A stretch of 64,000 nucleotides of DNA from the NCBI GenBank assembly GCA_040255405.1, contig JBDZUX010000004.1, positions 1 to 64,000 on the forward strand. Reading direction: 5' to 3'. Both the position numbers and the translations under genes were made by a program. Shown in pieces: positions 53,172-61,419 of the stretch. The notes beneath the pieces are model-generated. The model searched no databases. It saw only the letters and a program-made list of their open reading frames with translations, and was not told the DNA's origin. This DNA comes from 66-474 sp040255405 (lineage in GTDB: Bacteria; Pseudomonadota; Gammaproteobacteria; Xanthomonadales; Rhodanobacteraceae). How positions within the stretch are numbered: the first letter of the stretch is position 1; each line of letters opens with the position of its first letter.

Positions 53172-55307
53172 TCAAGACCTCTCGTGGTGGTGCGCCGCGA
53201 CCGGCGATCCGGCGCGCTCAGGGAGAACACCCGCCCGGGCGGCCTTCATCTCGCGCCAGTGCTGGTACTGATCACGCTTCGCCGGATCGGGATCCTCGTA
53301 TCCCTGCAGCCAGTAGCGGAACCAGTCGATGTTCCTCTCGTACGCGGCCAGCTTGTGCCTGGGCTGGAACTTCTGGTGCGGCTCGTTGGGGAAGACGTAC
53401 AGATCGGCGCGGTGGTCGCGTATCAGTGGGATCGCGTAGTCCAGCGCCATCACGTATTCCTGTTCGGGCATCTGCATCAGGATCGGCGTCTTGATGGAAT
53501 CGAGGTTCTCTGCAGGAGCAAGGGCCCGCCAGCGCTCGGGGGTTTGATCCGGTGCGCCAAGCTGCCAGAACTTCTTCAAAGGCTTGAAGAACGCATCGCC
53601 TCTCATGCTCGCGAACAGGTAATAGTTGCGGGACATCCCGATCGAAGTGATCGAGGCGGCAGCAAGCAGGTCGGATTTCATCACCGTCCACAAGGTGGCT
53701 TCAGTGCCGAAGCTGAGCCCGCCCATGCCGACCTTGGTCCGATCGATCTCGCCTTGCGATGCCAGAAGATCGATGGCGCTCCTGACTGCCGAGAGAGCCA
53801 GCCCATACCGCTCGATGGCATCGAGACGATAGGGAGCTTGGTTGATGCACAAGGCCGAAATCCCATTTTCGGCCAGCGAAGCAAACGGCCACTCGTCGCC
53901 CAGTCCCCCTCGCAGGAAACCACGGCAGTCGTAATAGTTCACGAACAGCGGAGAGGGGCTGTCGCCGGTGCGCTGCGCCGGAAAGTACTGGCCGGTAAAT
54001 TCCTGACCTTTCGCATCCGTCCAACGCAGCAAGCGCGCAGGCGTTGTCTTGGCCATACCCATGGCCAACGCGACATTTGGATTGAACAGCACCTGCCGTT
54101 CACCCGTCGCCAGATCGATCCTTTCCAGTCGGGGCGGCCGGTTCGCCGTGGCAACCACGCACACCAAGGCTTCGAAAGACGCGCCACAGCCACCGGACTG
54201 ATAACGGCCACCACCATTGAGCATGCCGGCGGACCGGGCCACTAGATGCGCGGCGCCCGTTCGGACATTCCACCGGTAAATTGACTGCGCCTGCCCTTCA
54301 TGGCGATCGGTCACGGTGAACAATACTTCGTCGCTGCGCGGTCGCCACTGGATTGCACTTATCGCCTTTCCTTTGCACAACTCGGCCTGGCATTTGATGG
54401 GTCGAGTCGAGCTTGGCTTGGGCAGCACGCTGAGCTCTACGTCGGGCTTTCTCCTCAGCCCTTTTTCGTCCCCGATCCGCGTCAGCAGCGCGACCCTGCC
54501 CGTGTCGGGGTCAACCGCCAGTTTCTCCGGTGTCGAAACGGAACGCGGCAGATCCGATGCCGTAGGCGGCCGGGGTGGAGGCTCGGAGCGGGATGGATTC
54601 CGCGCGTTTCCGGTGCCCGGCTCGACGGCTTTCCACCGGTCCGGAACCTCTGTCAGCAGTTGGACGCGGTCCCAGCCTTCTCTCTCCGAAGGAAAACGCT
54701 GCGTCTCCAGCCGCCCATCGATGTTGCCCGAGCGGAATAGACCACCCTGGCCAACTGGCACGGCATCGTCGATATGGATGCCGCGATCGTATTCAGCCTG
54801 CTCGGCCGCAATGACCGCGGCGCGCGTGGCGCCCACGCTGTACTTCAGGGTCTTGCCGTCGGCACTCAGCACAAAGTCGCGAACATCCGCCGGGTCGTGT
54901 GTCACAGGCTCCGCACCGGAACCATCCGCGGCCGCACGCCAGACGGCCATCTGGCCATCCACCAGCGCACGGTAGTAAATCCAGCGCCCGTCAGGTGACC
55001 AGACGGCATGGCCAGGCACCGAACCCCCGGCGCTGTCATGCAACAGCACGCCGCCATCCGCGACCCGGTCGGGAGGCGACTTGCCATCCATCGCCTGCAC
55101 GTACCAGAAGACGTCGAAGGTATTGCGCACAACCGACGCCTGTTCGAGCCGGAAGGCGACACGGTTCCCGTCCGGAGAAATGACCGGACTGGTGAGGTCC
55201 GCGACTTCCAGGAGCCGCCGTGGCGAGATTGTTTCCGCGTGCGCGGAGCCAGCACAGACAAGGCACACGCCTGCCGCCATCACAATTGTCTTGAAGAACC
55301 GGGACAT
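53172..55307 (-). CDS. AtxE2-family lasso-peptide isopeptidase
   Basis: A 711-residue exported S9-like peptidase (signal peptide 1-24). An N-terminal beta-propeller (about 30-430) covers an alpha/beta-hydrolase domain (about 440-675). The nucleophile is Ser532 in GGLSFG, the acid probably Glu615 in MPEQEY and the base His644 in NEPHQKF. The spacing of 83 and 29 residues is close to that recalled for AtxE2 (S527, E610, H638), which opens the isopeptide bond of lasso peptides such as astexins. YYDCRGFLRGGLGDEWP is also characteristic. AAGGAA precedes the ATG at 55307. Sigma factor, FecR and TonB receptor upstream complete the usual uptake side; no biosynthesis genes are seen. Confidence 0.85.
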   Translation of the reverse strand: MSRFFKTIVMAAGVCLVCAGSAHAETISPRRLLEVADLTSPVISPDGNRVAFRLEQASVVRNTFDVFWYVQAMDGKSPPDRVADGGVLLHDSAGGSVPGHAVWSPDGRWIYYRALVDGQMAVWRAAADGSGAEPVTHDPADVRDFVLSADGKTLKYSVGATRAAVIAAEQAEYDRGIHIDDAVPVGQGGLFRSGNIDGRLETQRFPSEREGWDRVQLLTEVPDRWKAVEPGTGNARNPSRSEPPPRPPTASDLPRSVSTPEKLAVDPDTGRVALLTRIGDEKGLRRKPDVELSVLPKPSSTRPIKCQAELCKGKAISAIQWRPRSDEVLFTVTDRHEGQAQSIYRWNVRTGAAHLVARSAGMLNGGGRYQSGGCGASFEALVCVVATANRPPRLERIDLATGERQVLFNPNVALAMGMAKTTPARLLRWTDAKGQEFTGQYFPAQRTGDSPSPLFVNYYDCRGFLRGGLGDEWPFASLAENGISALCINQAPYRLDAIERYGLALSAVRSAIDLLASQGEIDRTKVGMGGLSFGTEATLWTVMKSDLLAAASITSIGMSRNYYLFASMRGDAFFKPLKKFWQLGAPDQTPERWRALAPAENLDSIKTPILMQMPEQEYVMALDYAIPLIRDHRADLYVFPNEPHQKFQPRHKLAAYERNIDWFRYWLQGYEDPDPAKRDQYQHWREMKAARAGVLPERAGSPVAAHHHERS

Positions 55308-55404
55308 TGGACTTTCCTTGAACCGTGTCGATCCGATCACGCACGAGATCACCCATGCGTGGGGTGGATTACATGGAAGAGGCAACGCTCGACTGCGCAG
55401 TGAA

Positions 55405-58044
55405 CTACCAGCGCTTCGAAATCGAGAAGCTCAGGAAGCGACCGATCGCCGAATAGTTGGTCGAGTCATAGGGAGCGTTCTCGAAAGACGTCACCACGTG
55501 AAGCGGTGGCTCCCTGTTGAACAGGTTCTGTGCCGAGGCTTCGAATGCCATATTGGAAAAGATGCTGTCCCTCGCGCCCGTGTCATAACGCAAGGTCAAA
55601 TCGAACGTGGTGAACGAGCCGCCCTTCGTGCCGTCCGCGAGATTCGTCACGCCGCTCTTGTAGTTTCCGAAGAGGGAAGCCGTGAGCCCGTCCCTGGCCC
55701 AAACCGCACCCATTCGACCGCTGATTCTCGCCGGATAGAACAAGATGCCAGACGCATCGGAAAACGCCGAGGTCGAGGTGAGAGCCCGTTCGCTGTCCAG
55801 CCAACTGATCGCGCCGCGCAGCGTCAGTCTGCTCTTGGCCAGATCGAATCGATAGGAGCCCGACAGGTCAATACCATGTATTCGTTGCCGCGAAGCATTG
55901 ACGAAACGGTTGTCGACGATCGCCACGAGCTTGTCGGGATCGTAAGGCAAGCCCGTATAGTTGGTGAACTCGGTACTGGCCAGCGCTTCAGCTTTTTGGT
56001 CGGCTGTCGGATCATGCACAACGAAGTCAACGTAGATCGGGTTGGCCAGCAGCCCGCTGATATCGGTAATCGGCTGAACGATGCGGTCGGTATAGTCGAT
56101 ATGGAACGCGGTGACCTCCGTCTCCAATCGGGGCAATGCTTCCGGATGGAATGCGATGGAGGCGCTCCACGTCCTTGCCCGCTCCGGCGTCAGGGCGAGA
56201 TTGCCCCCGTTGAGATACAGCAGCGTCGCGTCCGGCGCATATCCCGTACCTCCGAAAACCGCCACCGGATAGAGGTAGCTGAACTGCTCGATATAGCCTT
56301 GGAAAAGCGTGGGCTCCTTGAATGACTTGCCCCAGGATCCCTTCAAGGTCCAATCGGCCCCAGGCGAATAGATCACTCCTATCTTTGGCGTGGTCACCCG
56401 GCCGTAGCTGTCATAGTCTTCGGTACGAATCGCACCGGTCAATTCAAGCCGATGGATTCCTGCCACACCCTGGTCTGGACTTACCAAGGGTAAATTCAAC
56501 TCCATATAGCCAAAGCGGCTGCCTTCCTTGCCATCTGCCACCGGGCTGTCAATGTACAAGTACCGGAAATCGTTGTGCCTGTACCCCGCGCCGACTGCGA
56601 GTCTCGCAGCGCCACCTGGCAACGAAAACAACGGGCCCTCGGCATCGGCTTCGTACGTGCGACTTTTGTTGCCATAGCTGAACGAGCGATTCAAAGCGAG
56701 CGCGCCCGTTGCTCTTGTCACTCCCACCGCATGGAATTCGGTCTTGTCCCTTCCTGCGGCCGCACTGACGTTGATCGTCCAGTCGTGCGGCAACAAGAAG
56801 GTCACGCTGGGGGACACGAGGAAGGTCGTCGTCTCGGTCGGGTAGTGATAATAAGACGTCGAACGCCCAACCTCTTTTTGCATGTCGCGCTCGGTCTGGA
56901 GTGCATCGAGTTGCAGTTCGATGGAGTCCCCGAAGGACTGATGCATGCTGAGCAGCCCACTCCGCAAATCCGCCTTCTGATAGAGGGTCGTCGGACCGTA
57001 CATCCCCTGTGAATAGTCGCGCTGGTCCGCGTAGATCGGATCATTGGATTCTTTTTTCCAGGTGGCAATCAAGCCGCCGGTGGACCAGGTCGTGCCGGCG
57101 GTGGCGTGGTATTCGTGGGTGGCCAGCCCACCCTCTGTCGCTTCGCCATAGCGCGTTCCCACGGCCACTCCGTCGAAGTCGCGCTTGAGCTTCACGTTGA
57201 TGACACCACCGACCGCATCGGACCCATAGATGGCCGAAGCCCCGTCAGTCACGATCTCGATTCGATCCACCGCCTCGACCGGGATTGCACTGATGTCGAC
57301 CGCCTGGTCGTAGCCGCCGTAGGACATGCGCCGACCATTGAGCAAGGTCAACGTCGCGTCCTGCCCTATGCCACGCAAATTGGCTGTGGAGCCCCCGGTA
57401 ATGTTTGCGTTGTAGAAGCCGCCGGCTCCGGCATCGGTAGTCACACCGGGGTTCTGTCCACCATTGAAGTTCTGCGGCACGCTGCGAATCACCTCACCGA
57501 GATCCGTGAATCCTTCATTCTGGATCTGCTGCGCGCCAATGGTGATCGTTGGCGACGCCGTAACACCGCCGCGAATGCGGGTACCGGTTACGCTGACGGT
57601 ATCCAATTGCGTCGGTTTCTGCGCGGCAGCGGATGACGATGGCTTGGACTTCGACGCTGGCTTTTGATTGGTGCGAGGCGGTTGCGGCGGCGGCGCCTTC
57701 TCGATCGCATAGGTTTGTCCGTTGACGCGTTTCCACGCGAGCCCCGTCCCAGCGAGCAACTGCGTCAATGCTTGCTCGGCACCGTATTGACCCGAGACGC
57801 CCTTGGCCTGCTTGCCGGCAACCAGATCGGGCGCAAAGACGACTTGCCTGTCGCTTTGCGCGCCCCACGCGCCAAGCGCGCTGGACAGCGAACCAGCGGG
57901 AATGTCGTACTGACGGATCGATTCGCTTGATGCAGCGGATTGCGCATATACGGCCTGCGCGGTCGCGTACAACGCCACGCAGAGCGCCGCACGAAAGATG
58001 TTCCTGATGGCTCCCTTGCAACGCCGACTGTTCGCCTTGCGCAT
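55405..58044 (-). CDS. TonB-dependent receptor with N-terminal STN signalling domain
   Basis: An 879-residue outer-membrane receptor. Signal peptide 1-34; secretin/TonB short N-terminal (STN) domain about 45-115 (YDIPAGSLSSALGAWGAQ), which contacts a FecR protein; a Pro/Lys/Ser linker; TonB box near LDTVSVTG (147-154); plug with ANLRGIGQDATLTLLNGRR and VDRIEIVTDGASAIYGSDA; then a 22-strand barrel ending in Trp. GAGGAGG precedes the ATG at 58044. Lying between FecR and the isopeptidase, it most likely imports the lasso-like substrate and signals to the sigma factor. Confidence 0.92.
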   Translation of the reverse strand: MRKANSRRCKGAIRNIFRAALCVALYATAQAVYAQSAASSESIRQYDIPAGSLSSALGAWGAQSDRQVVFAPDLVAGKQAKGVSGQYGAEQALTQLLAGTGLAWKRVNGQTYAIEKAPPPQPPRTNQKPASKSKPSSSAAAQKPTQLDTVSVTGTRIRGGVTASPTITIGAQQIQNEGFTDLGEVIRSVPQNFNGGQNPGVTTDAGAGGFYNANITGGSTANLRGIGQDATLTLLNGRRMSYGGYDQAVDISAIPVEAVDRIEIVTDGASAIYGSDAVGGVINVKLKRDFDGVAVGTRYGEATEGGLATHEYHATAGTTWSTGGLIATWKKESNDPIYADQRDYSQGMYGPTTLYQKADLRSGLLSMHQSFGDSIELQLDALQTERDMQKEVGRSTSYYHYPTETTTFLVSPSVTFLLPHDWTINVSAAAGRDKTEFHAVGVTRATGALALNRSFSYGNKSRTYEADAEGPLFSLPGGAARLAVGAGYRHNDFRYLYIDSPVADGKEGSRFGYMELNLPLVSPDQGVAGIHRLELTGAIRTEDYDSYGRVTTPKIGVIYSPGADWTLKGSWGKSFKEPTLFQGYIEQFSYLYPVAVFGGTGYAPDATLLYLNGGNLALTPERARTWSASIAFHPEALPRLETEVTAFHIDYTDRIVQPITDISGLLANPIYVDFVVHDPTADQKAEALASTEFTNYTGLPYDPDKLVAIVDNRFVNASRQRIHGIDLSGSYRFDLAKSRLTLRGAISWLDSERALTSTSAFSDASGILFYPARISGRMGAVWARDGLTASLFGNYKSGVTNLADGTKGGSFTTFDLTLRYDTGARDSIFSNMAFEASAQNLFNREPPLHVVTSFENAPYDSTNYSAIGRFLSFSISKRW

Positions 58045-58067
58045 GTGCCCCCTCCTCTGATGGGCGA

Positions 58068-58082
58068 GCGCCAAGTTGGCGC
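58068..58082. promoter_or_regulatory. Perfect 15-bp palindrome in the receptor leader
   Basis: GCGCCAAGTTGGCGC, with a seven-base arm on each side of one base, 24 bp upstream of the receptor ATG and next to its ribosome-binding site. It could be an operator or a small mRNA hairpin that controls receptor translation. No experimental support. Confidence 0.4.
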
Positions 58083-58147
58083 CCTCTTGCATGGAGGTAA
58101 CAATCGAACTTCGCGCAACCCTACCTGCGCGAAACGACGCGCGGGGC

Positions 58148-59128
58148 TCAGCGCGGCATCAGCACGATTTCGTGTGCGTCGTTGCGGACCACACGCACCG
58201 GGAATACGGCGGAAAGGGCCGCGGCAATCGCGGCGTTGTCACCGGCGCGGAAACTGCCGCCCACCTGCATGTCGGCCAGTTTCGGATCGCCCAGGCGCAA
58301 CTTGACCGCGGAATAGCGATTGGCGTCGGCGATCGCCTGGGCCAGCGGCATGCCGTTGAAATCCAGGCGGCCACGCAGCCACGCGGTGGCGGCGGTCGGA
58401 TCCACCTTGCGCACGCTGATGCCTGCGACGCGTGCGCCATAGCGTGCCTGTTCGCCCGGCGTCAGTTGCTTGCGCTGGTCCCGGGCGGCGATCTCCACAC
58501 GCCCCTGCAGCAGGGTGACGATGGCTGTACCGCTGTCATCGCGTATCGCGAACCTGGTACCGAGATCGGTGACGCTGCCGTCACCGGCGGTAACGACGAA
58601 CGGGTGCGCGGTGTCATGAACGACATCGAACATGGCTTCGCCATGTTGCAACACGATTTGGCGCCGGCCGTGTCCGTAACGCACCTGCAACGCGGTTTCG
58701 GTGTTGAGGGTGACGAGTGTGCCATCAGGCAATTGCTCGGTGCGCTGCTCGCCCAACGCGGTGCTGTACGTCACCGGCGGCGACGACAGCAGCCGGGGCA
58801 GCAGCCCGATGCCGCCGACTATCACAGCGGCCACGATGCACCCCGCCGCAAGCAACGGCACCCAACGCCGAGCGACAGGAATGCTCCGCCGTCGCGGTGC
58901 CGTGGCAGCCATCGCCGCGGCGGTCATCTCACGCATGCGATCGGAACTTTTCAATCGCTTCCACTGGTTCCAGGCGTGTTCGGTTTCTGCGTAAGCACGT
59001 GCGTGCGCTTCGCTACGACAGCGCCAGTCCTCGAAGGCGGCCTCTTCGCTTCGCGTGCACGCACCGTCACGGCGCCTGGCGAACCAGGTCGCAGCTTCTT
59101 CACGGATGGCGTCGTGCATGGAATCCAT
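58148..59128 (-). CDS. FecR-family anti-sigma factor
   Basis: A 326-residue inner-membrane protein. Residues 1-55 are the DUF4880/FecR N-terminal domain (DAIREEAATWFARRRDGACTR), with one membrane helix near 93-115 (AAGCIVAAVIVGGIG). The periplasmic FecR domain (about 130-230, LPDGTLVTLNTETALQVRYG) and a C-terminal STN-like region contact the receptor. The start at 59128 is 14 bp from the stop of the sigma gene, so they are co-transcribed. It should hold the ECF sigma factor until the receptor is occupied. Confidence 0.92.
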   Translation of the reverse strand: MDSMHDAIREEAATWFARRRDGACTRSEEAAFEDWRCRSEAHARAYAETEHAWNQWKRLKSSDRMREMTAAAMAATAPRRRSIPVARRWVPLLAAGCIVAAVIVGGIGLLPRLLSSPPVTYSTALGEQRTEQLPDGTLVTLNTETALQVRYGHGRRQIVLQHGEAMFDVVHDTAHPFVVTAGDGSVTDLGTRFAIRDDSGTAIVTLLQGRVEIAARDQRKQLTPGEQARYGARVAGISVRKVDPTAATAWLRGRLDFNGMPLAQAIADANRYSAVKLRLGDPKLADMQVGGSFRAGDNAAIAAALSAVFPVRVVRNDAHEIVLMPR

Positions 59129-59142
59129 ATCGGTGCCAACAC

Positions 59143-59667
59143 TCAAATGTCGAAATTCCCCACCCGTGCGCGACACGCAACGATGGCCTTGGCGAGGTGT
59201 TTTTCAACCATCTTCACGGAAATGCCGCAGCGTTGCGCCACTTCGGCATTGCTCAACCCTTCGATGCGGCTGAGCAGGAATACCGTGCGGCATCTGGGCG
59301 GCAACGCGATGACTGCCGCCTCCAGCGCTTCCAGGTCGAGCGACGCCTGAAGATGACGATCCGGGCCAGGCGCGTCGGATGACACCTCCAGTTCGCTGAA
59401 ATCGGTGGATTGTTCGATCTGACGTAACGCGCTCCAGCGCCAGTGGTTCTTCAGCACGTTGCGCGCAATGGTGAACAGCAGGGCACGCGGTGATGCGGCC
59501 ATGTCGAGCCGGTAATGCATTATCCGACTCCACGATTCCTGGGCCAGGTCGGCTGCGTCCTGCGGACGTGTGACGCGACCGCGGAAGAAATTGAGCAGCT
59601 CGGCCTGGTGCTCGCGCACGAACGCGTCGACATTGGCGTCGCTTGACGGCAGCGTCTCCGCGTTCAT
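59143..59667 (-). CDS. ECF sigma factor, FecI-like
   Basis: A 174-residue sigma factor. Region 2 (DAADLAQESWSRIMHYR) and region 4 (LPPRCRTVFLLSRIEGLSNAEVAQRCGIS) are intact. The ATG at 59667 begins a normal ECF length; upstream in-frame codons have no conserved sequence. It heads the module and would direct RNA polymerase to the receptor and isopeptidase genes when FecR is signalled. Confidence 0.92.
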   Translation of the reverse strand: MNAETLPSSDANVDAFVREHQAELLNFFRGRVTRPQDAADLAQESWSRIMHYRLDMAASPRALLFTIARNVLKNHWRWSALRQIEQSTDFSELEVSSDAPGPDRHLQASLDLEALEAAVIALPPRCRTVFLLSRIEGLSNAEVAQRCGISVKMVEKHLAKAIVACRARVGNFDI

Positions 59668-60096
59668 GCACTCAGCTGAAGGTTTTAGCACGCCGTGACC
59701 CGCCTGCTGCCCCACACCTGCACTGTGCCCTTGCGTCGAAGCGGGTGTCAATCCTTTGCCACGCAAAATTTGGCGAAAAATCGAGATCCGCGCCAGCAGG
59801 CAAGGACAACTGCCCCATGAACACATAGGTACATCGATAGACAAACACGCGAGCGCCCACTAACCCTACCTTCCGGGAATCAGTCGAATTCGACGTGAGC
59901 AGAACTGGCCTCCCACTCTCCGCAAACGCTTCATGCAGGGCGGCGGCCAAAGTCACGGGCCTGCCGAACTCATCGACAGAAAAGCAATGTTGGCCGCACG
60001 GATCAGAAATGCCCATCTCATTGAGGAAGCGTTGGCCCGCGCATGGTGTCAGGGGCGGTACCGGATGCTTCCGATGCCGCCGGTCGGGTAGGCCGC
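59668..60096. other. Region upstream of the sigma gene, with an unassigned open frame
   Basis: About 430 bp. A minus-strand open frame (59672-60016, and open further upstream) contains FLNEMGISDPCGQHCFSVDEFGRPVTLAAALHEAF, which looks protein-like but matches no family I recognise and lacks a convincing start. It may be a gene fragment. No small lasso-precursor-like frame was found on either strand. Confidence 0.35.
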
Positions 60097-60576
60097 TCAG
60101 CTCATGTTGCCACCTTCCGGATGCGGCGCAGGTGGCTCGCTGGAATCCTTCGCCGGCATCATTACCGGTGTGCGCTTCAACTTGAGGTCGAAGCAGGTAT
60201 CAATCCATTCCCTCAGGATCAGCGCGATGTTCTCGGCCATTACGTACGGCGTCTGGTGCGGGTCATATACCCGGCGCGCCTGCATGTCGAAGAATGCTTC
60301 GATCGGCTTGCCGGGATCATCGCCCCATTCCCGTGCCTCCGCTGGATCCGGTTCGACGATCCGGAGATACGGGCCAAGCAGCTCGTACAGACATCGGTCG
60401 CAGAGGTCGCCTTCGACCTTGTTGCCGTCGCCAAACAAGCTCGCATAGCCGGCGCGGAAGCGGATCTGGCTTCGGTTGTGGTACCCGCCAAACGGGTCTT
60501 CGTCGCTCATCTGCGTGCCGCACCGATCACAGACGACGATCTTCACCTGGTGTTCGCGATTTTCGATCTTGTACAT
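60097..60576 (-). CDS. Zinc-ribbon-like protein of unknown function, paralogue 1
   Basis: A 159-residue protein with two CxxC pairs: CDRCG (Cys16, Cys19) and CDRC (Cys59, Cys62), 40 residues apart, likely binding one zinc. RFRAGYASLFGDGNKVEGDLCDRCLYELLGPYLRI is shared almost in full with the next gene upstream. GAGGGA precedes the ATG at 60576. No catalytic motif and no membrane segment. It may be regulatory or a small metal-binding protein. Confidence 0.75.
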   Translation of the reverse strand: MYKIENREHQVKIVVCDRCGTQMSDEDPFGGYHNRSQIRFRAGYASLFGDGNKVEGDLCDRCLYELLGPYLRIVEPDPAEAREWGDDPGKPIEAFFDMQARRVYDPHQTPYVMAENIALILREWIDTCFDLKLKRTPVMMPAKDSSEPPAPHPEGGNMS

Positions 60577-60652
60577 GATTGATTCCCTCGGATGGGTGGA
60601 GCGTGCCGCGCGGGCGCGCCGGCGTAATGCAAAATGTCGGGTACCGGCGCGA

Positions 60653-61114
60653 TCACTCACCCTGTGGAGGCTGCACGGCAACGTCCGCCATCGGAGCGCC
60701 CTTGCTGGCTGCAGGCCTGCGCGCGAACTTCGGATCGAAGCACTGCGAGATCCAATCCTTCAAGGTCATCAGTACCCCTTCCGCCATCGCCCCCGCAACC
60801 TGGTGTTCCGCGAACAGGCGACGCGGCGACTGGACGCGGAAGAAATCGCAGGAATCCGGAACCTGGCTGTCATCGATGACGCGGACGTATGGTGCGACGA
60901 GCGAGAACAGGCAGGCGTCACAGAAATCGCCTTCGATGTAGTTGCCTTCGCCGAACCGGCTTTCGAAGCCTGCGCGAAAGCGCAACAGGGTCAAATTGTT
61001 GTAGCCGCTACGATGGTCGGCCTCGTCCATCGCGTGGCCGCAGCGGTCGCACACGGCATGGCCAAAGCTACGCTCGTAGCTTTGCGTAATCGTTTTCGTC
61101 TGGGTGTTGAACAT
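60653..61114 (-). CDS. Zinc-ribbon-like protein of unknown function, paralogue 2
   Basis: A 153-residue paralogue of the downstream gene with the same two CxxC pairs (Cys22/Cys25, Cys65/Cys68) and the same 40-residue spacing; RFRAGFESRFGEGNYIEGDFCDACLF aligns with the other copy. AGGAGA precedes the ATG at 61114. The pair is a tandem duplication with 76 bp between stop and start. Confidence 0.75.
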   Translation of the reverse strand: MFNTQTKTITQSYERSFGHAVCDRCGHAMDEADHRSGYNNLTLLRFRAGFESRFGEGNYIEGDFCDACLFSLVAPYVRVIDDSQVPDSCDFFRVQSPRRLFAEHQVAGAMAEGVLMTLKDWISQCFDPKFARRPAASKGAPMADVAVQPPQGE

Positions 61115-61419
61115 GCGGGATCTCCTCTCGTTGCGGACAAAGCCGTCCGGAATCCGCAAGACGCGGATTGACATGAGAGGAGACGCAGGGCCGCAGAACG
61201 CGGCGCGCGACGGCCGATGGGGCCGGCGCAATTGTAGCAGTTTTTCAGAAGCGGCCGGGTTCAGGGAACACTACGCGGCCAACGAAGGCCCTAGCTTTGT
61301 CGCTCCCAGCCCATCGGCGACCCTAGTCGGATCGCAAGGCGCGCGAATGCTGGCAGCGCATTCTCCGGCATTGCTTGATTCCGATGGCCATGCCGCGCCG
61401 AATGTAGAATCTCTCGGCC
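61115..61419. other. Divergent promoter region between zinc-ribbon and SRAP genes
   Basis: 305 bp with starts facing away on both sides. A TAGAAT box lies at 61404-61409, immediately before the SRAP gene, but no good -35 box accompanies it. No gene or RNA was recognised. Confidence 0.4.

Noticed and set aside
59672..60016. A 114-codon minus-strand frame upstream of the sigma gene
   Set aside because: No start with a ribosome-binding site and no recognised family; kept only as an unassigned region.
55300..60100. Possible lasso precursor peptides in the gaps of the module
   Set aside because: The gaps between isopeptidase, receptor and FecR are about 100 bp or less. The larger gap upstream of the sigma gene holds no 35-50 codon frame with a leader plus a Gly/Ala-start, Asp/Glu-7-9 core.
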